Below the pieces are notes generated by a model. That model was not told the origin of the DNA. It saw nothing but the letters and a program-made list of their open reading frames with translations, and did not search any database. Position numbers and translations under genes: made by a program. 64,000 nucleotides of DNA from JACNKJ01 sp964344565. Lineage in GTDB: Bacteria > Krumholzibacteriota > Krumholzibacteriia > JACNKJ01. Of this stretch, positions 16,999 to 26,239 are shown piece after piece. Numbering within the stretch: position 1 is the first letter of the stretch; each line of letters opens with the position of its first letter. The stretch is from positions 15,729 through 79,728 of the forward strand of contig CAYFNT010000017.1 in NCBI GenBank assembly GCA_964344565.1, written 5' to 3'.

Positions 16999-17667
16999 CT
17001 AGGGAGCCGTCAAGGTGTCGAGCCAGGCCTCGCCGCGGACCTCGCCGAACCAGGCGAGGATCTCCGCGAAACCTGCCCAACGCACATGGGCCACGCCCTC
17101 CCGCTCGCACCAGTCGGCAAGGCTTCCCTTGGCGAAGAGCAGATCGGCCCGGGAACCGGGACAGCGGTCCGTGGTGCCGTCGCCGATGTAGATCACCGGA
17201 TCGGGAACCTGCGACAGGTGCCAGCTCTTGCAGTGATTGCAGAGGGCATTGATGCGCGGCGTGGTGGCGGGAACCACCCGCCATCGGCCGTCCGGCTCGA
17301 AGCTGAGATCATTGGCGAGCACGGGCAGGCGCTCGAGGCCCTGCGACGCCATCACCGATTCGATGAGGGGGCGCAGGCCGCCGGATATCACCGTGATGGG
17401 CCAGCCTCGCGACTCGCAGAAGTCGACGAACTCCGTGAAGGCCGGGTCCACGGGCACCTCGTTCAGCACAGAGGTCAGGGCCTCATCGAAGGGTGCCGTG
17501 AGCAGTGCGATCTCCTGGCGGAGCCCCTGTTCCTCGCTGAGGGAACCGTCATCCACCCGGTCCTCGATCTCGTACCAGCTCTCGCCCACATAGCGGTCGA
17601 GCAGGTGCACGAGGGTGTCGCGCTCGGTGACGGTACCGTCGAAATCGGTGTAAACATGTGGCTTCAA
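16999..17667 (-). CDS. HAD-family phosphatase (MtnX/phosphoserine phosphatase-like)
   Basis: A 222-residue cytoplasmic phosphatase. Motif I YTDFDGTVTERD supplies nucleophile D8 and acid D10. TVISGGLRP is motif II, and YIGDGTTDRCPG near residue 165 is the magnesium motif. This arrangement is typical of MtnX and phosphoserine phosphatase-like HAD enzymes; the substrate is uncertain because no methionine-salvage genes are near. The start is TTG (17667), nine bases after GGGAG; no in-frame ATG fits the nucleophile position better. It is convergent with the HNH gene, two bases apart. Confidence 0.8.
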   Translation of the reverse strand: MKPHVYTDFDGTVTERDTLVHLLDRYVGESWYEIEDRVDDGSLSEEQGLRQEIALLTAPFDEALTSVLNEVPVDPAFTEFVDFCESRGWPITVISGGLRPLIESVMASQGLERLPVLANDLSFEPDGRWRVVPATTPRINALCNHCKSWHLSQVPDPVIYIGDGTTDRCPGSRADLLFAKGSLADWCEREGVAHVRWAGFAEILAWFGEVRGEAWLDTLTAP

Positions 17668-17719
17668 GCGTCTTGTCTCCCTGGTCCGAATGCCCTAGGA
17701 TACGCGGGAAAGGAGCGCC

Positions 17720-18226
17720 ATGCGCTGGATCGAAGTAGACAGCCCCGACGGAGTCCTGGGACTATTCGCATCCGACCAAGGCCTCGTTGCCGTGGGCACA
17801 AGCAAGAAAGAAAATGCCGCTTACAAGAAGGGCGCCCTTCCGGCGAACTTCCTGGCGCCCGGCAAAGCCGAAAGCCATCTGGTTGCTTCGCGGGATTGGC
17901 TGTCCCGATACTTCGAGGGCGAGAATCCCGGCAAGCTTCCACCCTTGGACTATTCAGGTCAAGGGGAGTTCGGCGCGAAGGTCCTGAAGGAGTTGGCCAA
18001 GATTCCCTGGGGATCGGCCACGACCTACGGTGAACTCGCCAAACGTATCGGCAAGCCCGGAGCTTCCCGCGCCGTGGGTGGAGCCGTCCATCGCAATCCG
18101 CTCTGGCCCTTCGTCGCCTGCCATCGTGTACTGGCGGCCGGAGGCAGGATCGGCGGATTCGCGGGGGGCCTGGCCGCCAAGCGCAGGTTGCTCCGATTGG
18201 AAAACATCCCGGTTCCGAAATCCTGA
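17720..18226 (+). CDS. ogt: Methylated-DNA-protein cysteine methyltransferase
   Basis: Suicide repair protein transferring the O6-alkyl group from guanine in DNA to its own cysteine. The 168-residue length fits Ogt. The C-terminal DNA-binding domain shows IPWGSATTYGELA, the helix-turn-helix arginine region ASRAVGGAVHRNP, and acceptor site FVACHRVL with C134. The residue before the acceptor cysteine is Ala where most family members have Pro (PCHRV). The ATG follows AAGGAG with ideal spacing. pepN follows 37 bases later in the same direction. Confidence 0.92.
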   Translation: MRWIEVDSPDGVLGLFASDQGLVAVGTSKKENAAYKKGALPANFLAPGKAESHLVASRDWLSRYFEGENPGKLPPLDYSGQGEFGAKVLKELAKIPWGSATTYGELAKRIGKPGASRAVGGAVHRNPLWPFVACHRVLAAGGRIGGFAGGLAAKRRLLRLENIPVPKS

Positions 18227-18263
18227 CTCCGAATCCCCATCCAAATCTTACGGAGAACGCAAG

Positions 18264-20933
18264 ATGTCCGACAAGAAACCGCAGCCGAAGTATTTGAAGG
18301 ATTACCGTCCTTCCGAGTATCTCATCGACACCCTGGACCTGCGCTTCGAGCTCGGCGAGAACGGCACCCTCGTCACCGCCACCAGCGCCTTCCGCCGCAA
18401 TCCCGAGGGCGAGGCCAGCGGATCGGCTCTCTTCCTGCACGGGCGCGAACAGGAACTCATCTCGCTCAAGATGGACGGCGCCGAGATTCCCCTGGACGAG
18501 ATCGAGATCGACGAGGAAGGCCTGCGCCTGCCCGCGACCCCCGACGCCTTCACTTTGCAGACGATCACGCGCATTCACCCCGAAACGAACACCAGCCTGG
18601 AAGGGCTCTACAAATCCGGCGGCAACTTCTGCACCCAGTGCGAGGCCGAGGGATTCCGGAAGATCACCTACTTCCTGGACCGTCCCGACGTGATGACGCG
18701 CTACAAGGTGCGGGTCGAAGGCGAGCGCGAGAAGTATCCCGTGCTGCTGTCCAACGGCAATCTCATCGAGGAAGGCGAGCTGGACGGCGGCCGGCACTTC
18801 GCCGTGTGGGAGGATCCCCATCCCAAGCCCAGCTATCTCTTCGCCCTCGTCGCCGGCGACCTGAGGGCCCACGAGGACCGCTTCACCACGCGCTCGGGCC
18901 GCGAGGTCACCCTGCGCATCTGGGTTCGCGAAAACGACCTGGATCGGGTGGAGCACGCCATGCGCTCCCTGATCAAATCCATGAAGTGGGACGAGGACGT
19001 CTTCGGCCTCGAGTACGACCTGGACATCTTCAACATCGTGGCGGTCAGCGACTTCAACATGGGCGCCATGGAGAACAAGTCGCTGAACATCTTCAACTCG
19101 AAGTACGTGCTCGCGCGGCCGGAAACCGCCACCGACGGCGACTTCGTCAATGTCGAGGCGGTCATCGCCCACGAGTACTTCCACAACTGGACGGGCAACC
19201 GCGTCACCTTGAATTCCTGGTTCCAGCTCAGCCTCAAGGAAGGCCTCACGGTGCTGCGCGACCAGCTTTTCACGGCCGACATGAACTCGGCGGCGGTGGA
19301 GCGCATCGACAGCGTGCGCACGCTTCGCGCCGGCCAGTTCCCCGAGGATGCGGGCCCCATGGCCCATCCGGTGCGGCCCCAGAGCTACATCGAGATGAAC
19401 AACTTCTACACGGCCACGGTCTACGAGAAGGGCGCCGAGGTCATCCGCATGATGCGCACCATCATCGGACCGGAGGCATTCCGCGCGGGCATGGACCTCT
19501 ACTTCGAGCGCCACGACAACGCCGCCGTGACCACCGACGACTTCGCCCAGGCCATGGCCGACGCATCGGGCGTGGACCTCACCCACTTCAAGCTCTGGTA
19601 CGATCAGGCGGGCACTCCGGAAGTGAAGGTGAAGCGTCACCACGACGCGTCCACGGGCGTCTACACCCTGACCATCAGCCAGGACCTTCCCGACACGCCG
19701 GGACAGACCGGCAAGAAGCCCATGCACATCCCCGTGCTTACGGCCTTGTTCGACGCGAAGGGTCAGCAGCTTCCCCTGCAGTTCGAGGGCGAGGATGCCC
19801 CCATGGGCGGCGAGCGTGTGCTGCATCTGAAGCAGGCCGAGCAGGAGTTCCGCTTCGTGAACCTGCCGGAGGAGCCGGTGCCCTCTCTGCTGCGCGGCTT
19901 CTCGGCCCCGGTGCGCCTGAACACGGATCTCACCCACGAGGAACTGAGCTTCCTCATGAGCCGCGACAGCGATTCCTTCAATCGCTGGGAGGCCGGACAA
20001 CAGCTCGCCACCGATCTGCTGCTGTCCCTGGTCGAGGACCATCAGGCCGGCCGCGAATTCGAGTGCGATTCGGTCATCGTGGAGGCCTTCTGCGAGATCC
20101 TCGGCAACGAAGATCTCGATCCGGCTCTCGCGTCCCAGACACTCACGCTGCCGGGCGCTGGCTATCTGGCCGAGCTGGTGGACGTGGTCGACCCCGAGGC
20201 CATCCACGAGGCGGGACAGTTCCTGCGCCGCAGTCTCGGCGCGGCGCTGCGCTCCGAGTTCGAGGCCGTCTACGCCCGCAATCACGTGGACGCGCCCTTC
20301 GACATCGACCCCGCGTCCATGGGCCGCCGCGCCCTGGCCAATACCGCGCTGAGCTACATCATGACCCAGCGAGACGAAGCCGCCCGGACCCTGGCCAAGA
20401 AGCAGTTCGACACGGCCGACAACATGACCGATTCGCTTGGAGCCCTCGGCATCCTCAGTTTCCACGAGGTGCCCGAGCGGGCGACGGTTCTGGCCGCCTT
20501 CGCCGAGAAGTGGAAGGACGACGAGCTGGTCATGGACAAGTGGTTCTCGACCCAGGCCTGGTCACCCCTGCCCGGGGCCCTGGACGAGGTGAAGGCGCTC
20601 ATGGAGCATCCCGCCTGGGACGCCCTCAATCCCAACAAGGTTCGCGCCCTCATCAGCGCCTTCGCCTACGGGAATCCCCTGCGATTCCACGCTGCGGACG
20701 GTTCGGGCTACGGTTTCATCGCCGACCAGATCATCGCGCTGAACAAGACCAACCCGCAGGTGGCCGCCCGCCTGGCCGGATGCTTCAACCGCTGGACCAA
20801 GTTCGATGCGGATCGCCAGGCCCTCATGAAGGCGGAACTGGAACGCATCCTCGCCGAGCCCGAACTCTCGGCCAATGTCTTCGAGATCGTGTCGAAGGCC
20901 CTGGAGGCGGCTCCCAGCGAGCAGCCGGCCTAG
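18264..20933 (+). CDS. pepN: Aminopeptidase N (M1 zinc metallopeptidase)
   Basis: Broad-specificity cytoplasmic aminopeptidase. The 889 residues are close to the roughly 870 of E. coli PepN. The substrate-anchoring GAMENKS motif is near residue 266. The zinc site is HEYFHNW (HEXXH) near residue 303, with the distal glutamate in KEGLTV. The C-terminal portion matches the alpha-helical PepN cone, with DRQALMKAELERI at its end. The start ATG 18264 follows GGAGA; the upstream in-frame extension runs through the ogt gene in another frame and is rejected. It has no signal peptide. Confidence 0.95.
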   Translation: MSDKKPQPKYLKDYRPSEYLIDTLDLRFELGENGTLVTATSAFRRNPEGEASGSALFLHGREQELISLKMDGAEIPLDEIEIDEEGLRLPATPDAFTLQTITRIHPETNTSLEGLYKSGGNFCTQCEAEGFRKITYFLDRPDVMTRYKVRVEGEREKYPVLLSNGNLIEEGELDGGRHFAVWEDPHPKPSYLFALVAGDLRAHEDRFTTRSGREVTLRIWVRENDLDRVEHAMRSLIKSMKWDEDVFGLEYDLDIFNIVAVSDFNMGAMENKSLNIFNSKYVLARPETATDGDFVNVEAVIAHEYFHNWTGNRVTLNSWFQLSLKEGLTVLRDQLFTADMNSAAVERIDSVRTLRAGQFPEDAGPMAHPVRPQSYIEMNNFYTATVYEKGAEVIRMMRTIIGPEAFRAGMDLYFERHDNAAVTTDDFAQAMADASGVDLTHFKLWYDQAGTPEVKVKRHHDASTGVYTLTISQDLPDTPGQTGKKPMHIPVLTALFDAKGQQLPLQFEGEDAPMGGERVLHLKQAEQEFRFVNLPEEPVPSLLRGFSAPVRLNTDLTHEELSFLMSRDSDSFNRWEAGQQLATDLLLSLVEDHQAGREFECDSVIVEAFCEILGNEDLDPALASQTLTLPGAGYLAELVDVVDPEAIHEAGQFLRRSLGAALRSEFEAVYARNHVDAPFDIDPASMGRRALANTALSYIMTQRDEAARTLAKKQFDTADNMTDSLGALGILSFHEVPERATVLAAFAEKWKDDELVMDKWFSTQAWSPLPGALDEVKALMEHPAWDALNPNKVRALISAFAYGNPLRFHAADGSGYGFIADQIIALNKTNPQVAARLAGCFNRWTKFDADRQALMKAELERILAEPELSANVFEIVSKALEAAPSEQPA

Positions 20934-21694
20934 GCTTCGGAGAGCAGTTCGAGTAGCGCCTGGCTGGGGACGGCCAGGCGTTTTTCGTATTCGACCAGGA
21001 AGTTCGGGAGCTTCTCGGAATGGGAGGGCGTGAACCAGAGTGATGCGAACTCGTAGGCGTCGCGACCGGCGCCCGAGCGGGCGGCGAGCTGCTCCGAGCT
21101 CAGGCTGCAGCGATATCGCATGAGCAGCTCGGGCTTTCCATTTTCGAGATTCTCGATGAGGGCGAGGATGCTTCCGTCGGCGAGTTCGGCGGGCTCCAGG
21201 GCGAGCTCCTCCTGAAGCTCCGCTTCCATGGCGCCGAAGAGATCGGGGATGCCGCCTTCAAGATCCCGTTCGGGATCCGGATGCCCGCCGGGCACGTGCA
21301 GCAGCCCGGCCCCCTCGGTCACCTCGGCGCTGCGCTCCTGGAGCAGCAATCGATCGTCGGCGCAGATCAAGGCGGCGCAACTGGCCAGTGGCCGGCTGAT
21401 CGAAGAGCCGTTCTCGCGGCCGGCGGCGTAGGTGAAGCGTCGGTAGCTCGTGCGACTCAGCACCAGGCGCAGGCCGTCTGCCGAGTCGACCTCGTCCAGA
21501 TTGAAGAGCCCGCCGTCGAAAAGCCGCTGGCCATTCCTACGGGCCCCATCCAGCGCTCCATCCCAATGGGCGTCGATTTCGGACTCGAGATCGCCCGGCA
21601 GAGCGAGCATCTCGTCCCTGAACTCGACCCGCAGATCGTTTCGGTCGAAGGGACCTTCGGCCAGTGTGCGCCAGCGCTTCAAAGGGTCACCCAT
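20930..21694 (-). CDS. Nudix hydrolase (NUDT22-like)
   Basis: A 254-residue protein with a Nudix fold in its C-terminal two thirds. The Nudix box is GGHPDPERD followed, after an insert, by AMEAELQEELAL, which supplies the metal-binding glutamates. The N-terminal part (FRDEMLALPGD, DGGLFNLDEV, LSRTSYRRF) resembles the UDP-sugar-hydrolysing NUDT22 type, so a nucleotide-sugar diphosphatase role is possible but not proven. It overlaps the upstream Gfo/Idh gene by 16 bases and is convergent with pepN, sharing four bases with its end. Confidence 0.75.
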   Translation of the reverse strand: MGDPLKRWRTLAEGPFDRNDLRVEFRDEMLALPGDLESEIDAHWDGALDGARRNGQRLFDGGLFNLDEVDSADGLRLVLSRTSYRRFTYAAGRENGSSISRPLASCAALICADDRLLLQERSAEVTEGAGLLHVPGGHPDPERDLEGGIPDLFGAMEAELQEELALEPAELADGSILALIENLENGKPELLMRYRCSLSSEQLAARSGAGRDAYEFASLWFTPSHSEKLPNFLVEYEKRLAVPSQALLELLSEA

Positions 21695-22626
21695 CGGTCG
21701 CTCCCAGCCGCTTCGCGGGCGGCGATACAGACCTGAAGGGCCGAGTAGCCTTCACCCGCGGGAATGGGGTTTTCGGACTCACCCTTCAGATAGGCATGCC
21801 AGTCGGCCAGCAGCAGGGGCAGGGTGGGCAAAGGATCGAATTCGGCGATGATTTCGATCTTCGCGCCTCGGATGAACTCGACCTTCCCGTGAATCTGATC
21901 CCCCACCAGGGTGCCCTCCGCGCCGACGAAGGCGTAGCGACCGCTGCGGGCCGCGCCCACCTTGCTCACGTCCACGGTGCCGGGCAGGTCGCCGGAGAGC
22001 CGCAGTTCGCCCAGGAAGTGATCCTCGAGATTCGGGTTGTGGCGCCGTCGCGAGCCGCCGCGCACGGCCTCCACCTCGCGCGCCGTGATGAAACGCAGGG
22101 CATCGAAGAGATGTACGGCCGTGTGCAGGATCACGCCACCGCCGGCCACGGCGGGATCCTCCAGCCAGGGATGGGTCGAGGGCTCCAGGCGCTGGTCGGC
22201 GCTGAAACCGTAGAGCTCCCCCGCGCGGGGAAGCTCATCGCGCAGGGCGCGAATCACGGGATTGTAGCGCAGGGTCTGGGCGATGGTGACGGGCACCTTC
22301 GCGGCGGCGGCCATGACGCGATCGCCGGAGGGAGCGTCCAGGGCCAGGGGCTTTTCCAGCAGCAGCGGCTTGCCCGCGGCGGCGCAGGCCTCGGCGATGA
22401 GAGCGTGAAGATCGGGGGTGACCACGGCGATGATGGCCTCGACCTCAGGCTCGTCCACGAGAGCGCGCCAGTCGGTAAGCCATTGGCAATTCCACTCGCG
22501 GGCCTGGACCTCGCCCTCGGCGGATCGGCGCGAGATGGCCACAAGCTCGAGCTGAGGCAGTTCGTCAAGAATGTGCCGCGCATAGCGCGCGCCGTGGGTG
22601 CCCGTGCCGATGATGCCGACTTTCAT
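21679..22626 (-). CDS. Gfo/Idh/MocA-family oxidoreductase
   Basis: NAD(P)-dependent oxidoreductase of 315 residues. The Rossmann motif VGIIGTGTHGARYARHIL is at the N-terminus. The sugar-dehydrogenase lysine region LLEKPLALD is near residue 95. HTAVHLFDALRFI holds the conserved histidine-containing helix. The substrate is unknown; relatives oxidise sugars, inositols or nucleotide sugars. Overlap with the Nudix gene suggests a two-gene operon, possibly in nucleotide-sugar metabolism if the Nudix assignment is right. Confidence 0.82.
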   Translation of the reverse strand: MKVGIIGTGTHGARYARHILDELPQLELVAISRRSAEGEVQAREWNCQWLTDWRALVDEPEVEAIIAVVTPDLHALIAEACAAAGKPLLLEKPLALDAPSGDRVMAAAAKVPVTIAQTLRYNPVIRALRDELPRAGELYGFSADQRLEPSTHPWLEDPAVAGGGVILHTAVHLFDALRFITAREVEAVRGGSRRRHNPNLEDHFLGELRLSGDLPGTVDVSKVGAARSGRYAFVGAEGTLVGDQIHGKVEFIRGAKIEIIAEFDPLPTLPLLLADWHAYLKGESENPIPAGEGYSALQVCIAAREAAGSDRWVTL

Positions 22627-22641
22627 ACGATGGACCTCACG

Positions 22642-22670
22642 AAAAAAGGGCCCGGAATGAACCGGGCCCT
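22642..22670 (-). terminator. Rho-independent terminator of pfk
   Basis: On the minus strand a 9-bp stem (AGGGCCCGG, loop of six) is followed by six T residues. It lies about 120 bases after the pfk stop and just before the Gfo/Idh start. Confidence 0.8.
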
Positions 22671-22792
22671 GGGGGGGTCGCTTGTGGGGATTGACGCGAC
22701 TCTTGCCGGGAGGTGTCCCGACAAAGGGTGCATCGACACTCTCCCCAGGGGCCTTAACTCATTTCTTTTCAACGGCCAAGGCAGCATGGCGA

Positions 22793-23953
22793 TCAATAGA
22801 AGAACATGGGCATCCCCAGGACACCCTCCACCTTCGGCCGGTACTCGGCGGTATCGTAGAATTTCCCGACGTTCACGCGCTTGGTGCCCGTGATGGTGTA
22901 GGAAAGGGGCACCTTGTCGTAGCGGCCTTCGGACAGGCAGACCATGTTGCCCCAGTGTCCCTTGCGCAGCAGGTCCACGGCCAGGGCGCCGAAGTTGCGG
23001 GCGACCATGCGATCCATGGAATCGGGCGCACCGGACCTCATGAGGTAGGCGAGCTGCTGATAGATGATGTGGCTGCCCGTGCGCTTCTTGATGTGCTGCG
23101 CCGTGACCTTGCCGATGCCGCCGAGCTTGCGATGGCCGTAGGCGTCGGCCTCGCCTTCCTCCATGATCTCGCCGCGCTCCATGCGCGCGCCCTCGCTGAT
23201 GGTGAGCACGGCGTAGTCGCTGGGATTGTCCCGCTTGTCTTTTGCGAGCAGGTCGGCCACGCGATCGGGATCGAAGGGCGCCTCGCTGATGAGGGTGCGG
23301 TCCACGTCGGCCAGCCAGCTGCTGACCAGGGCCGTCTCGCCGCTGTTCCGGCCGAAGAGCTCCACGATCATGATGCGCTCATGGCTGCCGGCCACGGTGC
23401 GAAGATCATTGATCATGTTCACGCTGCGGGTCACGGCCGTGGAGAAGCCGATGCAGTAGTCGGTGCCGAAGACGTCGTTGTCCATGGTCTTGGGGATGGC
23501 CACCACCTTCACGCCCTCCCGGTGCAGACGCTCCGAGTAGCTCAGGGTGTCGTCGCCGCCGATGGTGACCAGGTAGTCCAGGCCAAGGGCCTCGATCTTC
23601 TCGAGCACGGCGGGAGTGGTGTCGACCATGCCTTCCTCGCCCGCTTCGAAACGGCCCTGAAGGTGCTCGGGCATCTCGTCGGGTTTGACCTTGCCCGGAT
23701 TGGTGCGGCTGCTGTGCAGGAAGGTGCCGCCCTGGCGGCTCACGGTGCGAACGGCCCCGAGGTCGAGGTGGTGCAGCCACTCGTCGCGGGACTCCTGGAT
23801 GTCGGTCTCGATGTTGAGCAGGCCGGCCCAGCCGCGGCGCAGGCCCAGCACCTCCATGCCCTCTTTCTGGGCGCCTTCCACCACCATGCGGATGGCCGGG
23901 TTGAGGCCGGGTACGTCGCCCCCGCCGGTCAGGATGCCAATCCTCTTGGACAA
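22793..23953 (-). CDS. pfp: 6-phosphofructokinase, predicted PPi-dependent
   Basis: Phosphorylates fructose-6-phosphate in glycolysis. The 386-residue protein carries LTGGGDVPGLNPAI, the phosphoryl-donor loop IGGDDTL (132-137) and the active-site PKTMDND (K155). In this family Asp as the fourth residue of GGDD, with Lys in PKT, marks PPi users, while ATP users have GGDG and PGT. The enzyme is therefore predicted to be PPi-dependent and reversible. The start is TTG (23953), preceded by GGAGGAACGAAA. The gene is monocistronic with its own terminator. Confidence 0.9.
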   Translation of the reverse strand: MSKRIGILTGGGDVPGLNPAIRMVVEGAQKEGMEVLGLRRGWAGLLNIETDIQESRDEWLHHLDLGAVRTVSRQGGTFLHSSRTNPGKVKPDEMPEHLQGRFEAGEEGMVDTTPAVLEKIEALGLDYLVTIGGDDTLSYSERLHREGVKVVAIPKTMDNDVFGTDYCIGFSTAVTRSVNMINDLRTVAGSHERIMIVELFGRNSGETALVSSWLADVDRTLISEAPFDPDRVADLLAKDKRDNPSDYAVLTISEGARMERGEIMEEGEADAYGHRKLGGIGKVTAQHIKKRTGSHIIYQQLAYLMRSGAPDSMDRMVARNFGALAVDLLRKGHWGNMVCLSEGRYDKVPLSYTITGTKRVNVGKFYDTAEYRPKVEGVLGMPMFFY

Positions 23954-24063
23954 TTTCGTTCCTCCGATTATGCTACAGACGTTCGGCGCGGACGCGCCGC
24001 ATCGCGGGCATAGTAGGTCAGACCTGCCCGCCCTTCAAGCCGGACCTGCCGGAAGGAGACGAT

Positions 24064-24435
24064 GTGAGAAATCTGGCGCCCTTCCTTCTGCTCTTCGCGG
24101 TGGCCTGCTCCGGCATCTACGCCAGCAACGTGGGCGAGCCCACTTCCGTGGAAAAGACCCATTTCACGCGGGATCTGGCCCGCCTGGAGCTGGGCATGCC
24201 CGAGGATTCGCTGCTGGCCCTCTTCGCCCCCGCCGAGGAGCCGGGCGAGGTGGGCATCCTGCATCGCTCGCGGGTGAGCTTCGACGGCTTCGAGCGCACC
24301 ACCTACCAGCTGGGATGGAAATCCGAGCCCAAGCACCAGGGCGAGTACAAGCGCGCCGAGGATATCGACCAGGTATTCGCGCTGGTCGAGGTGCGGGATG
24401 GGAAGATCCACCGGATCAATCGCGATGTGAAGTAG
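24064..24435 (+). CDS. Small lipoprotein, BamE-like fold possible
   Basis: A 123-residue predicted lipoprotein starting at GTG 24064; the ATG two bases earlier meets an immediate stop, and AAGGAG precedes the GTG. Its signal MRNLAPFLLLFAVAC gives a lipobox cysteine at residue 15. The mature part, with ARLELGMPEDSLLALF followed by beta-strands ending FALVEVRDGKIHRI, is reminiscent of the BamE/SmpA fold, but this is weak. Function is not recognised. A hexapeptide acyltransferase gene follows 58 bases downstream. Confidence 0.65.
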   Translation: MRNLAPFLLLFAVACSGIYASNVGEPTSVEKTHFTRDLARLELGMPEDSLLALFAPAEEPGEVGILHRSRVSFDGFERTTYQLGWKSEPKHQGEYKRAEDIDQVFALVEVRDGKIHRINRDVK

Positions 24436-24493
24436 CCGGTGCCGGAGCTGAAACCGGAGCCGAAGCAAGAGACAGTAAAATCGAGGAGTCGGA

Positions 24494-24952
24494 ATGAGCT
24501 ACCCGGTCAATGAGAAACAGGTGATCCGCGACTGCCAGATCGGCGAGGGCACGAAGATCTGGAACTTCGTCAATCTCTACGAGTGCAGCATCGGCAAGGA
24601 CTCCATGGTCGGCACCTTCGTGGAGATCCAGGCCGGGGTCACCGTGGGCGACCGCACGCGGATCCAGAGCCACAGCTTCGTCTGCGAGATGGTATCCATC
24701 GGCAGCGACTGCTTCATCGGCCACGGGGTGATGTTCATCAACGACACCGCACCTCCGCAGCCCGAACGGGAGAAGTGGAAGGAGACGGTGATCGAGGACG
24801 GAGTCTCCATCGGCTCCAATGCCACCATCCTGCCGGTGCGCATCGGCAAGGGCGCCATGATCGGCGCCGGCGCCGTGGTCACCAAGGACGTGCCGCCGGG
24901 CGCCGTGGTCGCGGGCGTGCCGGCGAAGATTCTGCGTTATCGGGAAGAGTAG
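24494..24952 (+). CDS. Left-handed beta-helix (hexapeptide) acyltransferase
   Basis: A 152-residue acyltransferase of the WbpD/WxcM-like type that acetylates sugar-nucleotide amines in surface polysaccharide synthesis. Hexapeptide repeats run through the protein: CQIGEGTKIWNFV, CSIGKDSMVGTFV, VTVGDRTRIQSHS, VSIGSDCFIGHGV and VSIGSNATILP. The end, GAMIGAGAVVTKDVPPGAVVAGVPA, is typical. The ATG follows GGAG. No other glycan genes are adjacent, so the pathway is inferred from family only. Confidence 0.85.
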   Translation: MSYPVNEKQVIRDCQIGEGTKIWNFVNLYECSIGKDSMVGTFVEIQAGVTVGDRTRIQSHSFVCEMVSIGSDCFIGHGVMFINDTAPPQPEREKWKETVIEDGVSIGSNATILPVRIGKGAMIGAGAVVTKDVPPGAVVAGVPAKILRYREE

Positions 24953-24972
24953 CTGGGGAGCGACATTCGCAA

Positions 24973-25020
24973 GTCCACCCGGGTGGACAAACAGGGAGAG
25001 CCGAAGCTCTCCCTGTTTCA
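24973..25020. repeat. Direct repeat copy 1: palindrome plus terminator hairpin
   Basis: A 16-bp perfect palindrome, GTCCACCCGGGTGGAC (24973-24988), is followed by a 13-bp stem AAACAGGGAGAGC with a CGAA loop ending in GTTT (24989-25018). 44 of 48 bases match copy 2 at 26409. It lies between the converging acyltransferase and AAA+ ATPase genes, so it can act as a terminator for both. Confidence 0.85.
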
Positions 25021-25034
25021 AATGCTGTCTAGTT

Positions 25035-26222
25035 CTACACTTCTAAGATATCCGGATACTGCCTCAGCATGAACTTGTCGAATTGAGGTACCGTGAAAGC
25101 CGCATATCCGTGACTTGGCGTATAAAGCAAACCTTTCTCGATCAATCTTGAACGGATAGCTCCTACCTGCTCCGTTTCCTTATGAAGCTTTTGAGCAACA
25201 TCACTTGCCCGGTGCGCCTGAGGACCGAGTTTCGCCATTGCAAATAGGTACCGAAGCTCCTGTTCCGTCGTTCGTTCAGCGCGAACTCGAAAAAAGCTTT
25301 CGTCAAGTTTCGCTTCTACAATTGGGAGCACAACTTTGACATCCTCCAAAGTGATGGGTGAGGTCGATGTCTCATCCCAAACGATCTTGCCGTACTCTTG
25401 AAGAAAGTATGGATACCCTTGCGTGTAATCGACCATGAACTCGACGGCCTTCGACTCAAACTCGATGCCTGACTCCTTGGCCGGAAGAGCGAGTGCATTC
25501 CGGGCATCACTCTCAGCATCAAGTTTTCCAATGCGCGGAAATTGGAACAATCGTTCACTGTATGATTTTGCCTCGCCAGCTAATCTAGGGATCTGCGGTA
25601 GGCCTGCCCCCACTAGGGTGACTGGCAAAGATCGCCTTGAGCACTTGTGCAAGGCCATGATCATTGCTTCGAGTTCCACCAGCTTTAGATATTGAATTTC
25701 ATCGATGAGAAAGACAACACCTGGACCCTTTTCTTGGGCCGCTTCTCCGAGTGCGACGAAGAGATCCGTGAGATCTTCTGACAAGGCACCGCTGTCTCCT
25801 GAGCCCTCTAATGCCTCGACATCTAAACCCGCAGTTACGGCACCCTCTGGATTGAATGTGATGGTGAATGACTTCAAGATGGCGGCGGCTTTTTTTGCTC
25901 GATCAGACCAACGAGCTTTGGGATCTATCTGCAATAGAGCCCGTCGAACTTGCGTCGCCATTTTCGATTCGAACGAGGTGTTCTTTTCGACTTCCCACTC
26001 GACGGTAGCCCAGTTTCGCTTTTCGGCCTTTTCACGAAATACATCAAGCAACACAGTTTTCCCGACCCCTCTTAGGCCGGTGATAATCATGGATTGCTCG
26101 GCGAATCCATTTTCAAGACGCTCAAGCAATATCGCGAAAGATTCAATGAACTCATCACGGCCAACGAGGGCCGGCGGCTTGGTTCCGGCACCCGGAGAGT
26201 AGGGATTCTGTCTTGGATCCAC
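25035..26222 (-). CDS. Stand-alone AAA+ ATPase with C-terminal winged helix
   Basis: A 395-residue cytoplasmic P-loop ATPase of the archaeal-ATPase/Orc1-like group. It has Walker A GLRGVGKT (49-56), Walker B VVFLIDEIQYL near residue 170, and sensor region LPVTLVGAGLPQIP. QGYPYFLQEYGKIVW lies in the helical lid, and the C-terminal part (about 310-395) looks like a winged helix. Function is unknown; such orphan ATPases recur in accessory DNA and sometimes in defence or replication contexts. The gene is visibly AT-richer than its neighbours and lies between two 48-bp direct repeats, both suggesting transfer. Upstream is an inverted repeat that could be an operator. Confidence 0.82.
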   Translation of the reverse strand: MDPRQNPYSPGAGTKPPALVGRDEFIESFAILLERLENGFAEQSMIITGLRGVGKTVLLDVFREKAEKRNWATVEWEVEKNTSFESKMATQVRRALLQIDPKARWSDRAKKAAAILKSFTITFNPEGAVTAGLDVEALEGSGDSGALSEDLTDLFVALGEAAQEKGPGVVFLIDEIQYLKLVELEAMIMALHKCSRRSLPVTLVGAGLPQIPRLAGEAKSYSERLFQFPRIGKLDAESDARNALALPAKESGIEFESKAVEFMVDYTQGYPYFLQEYGKIVWDETSTSPITLEDVKVVLPIVEAKLDESFFRVRAERTTEQELRYLFAMAKLGPQAHRASDVAQKLHKETEQVGAIRSRLIEKGLLYTPSHGYAAFTVPQFDKFMLRQYPDILEV

Positions 26223-26239
26223 GATAGCCCCTTTTCAGT

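Noticed and set aside
17664..20465. 933-codon open frame opposite pepN
   Set aside because: Another antisense shadow; it covers ogt and pepN, both clear genes.
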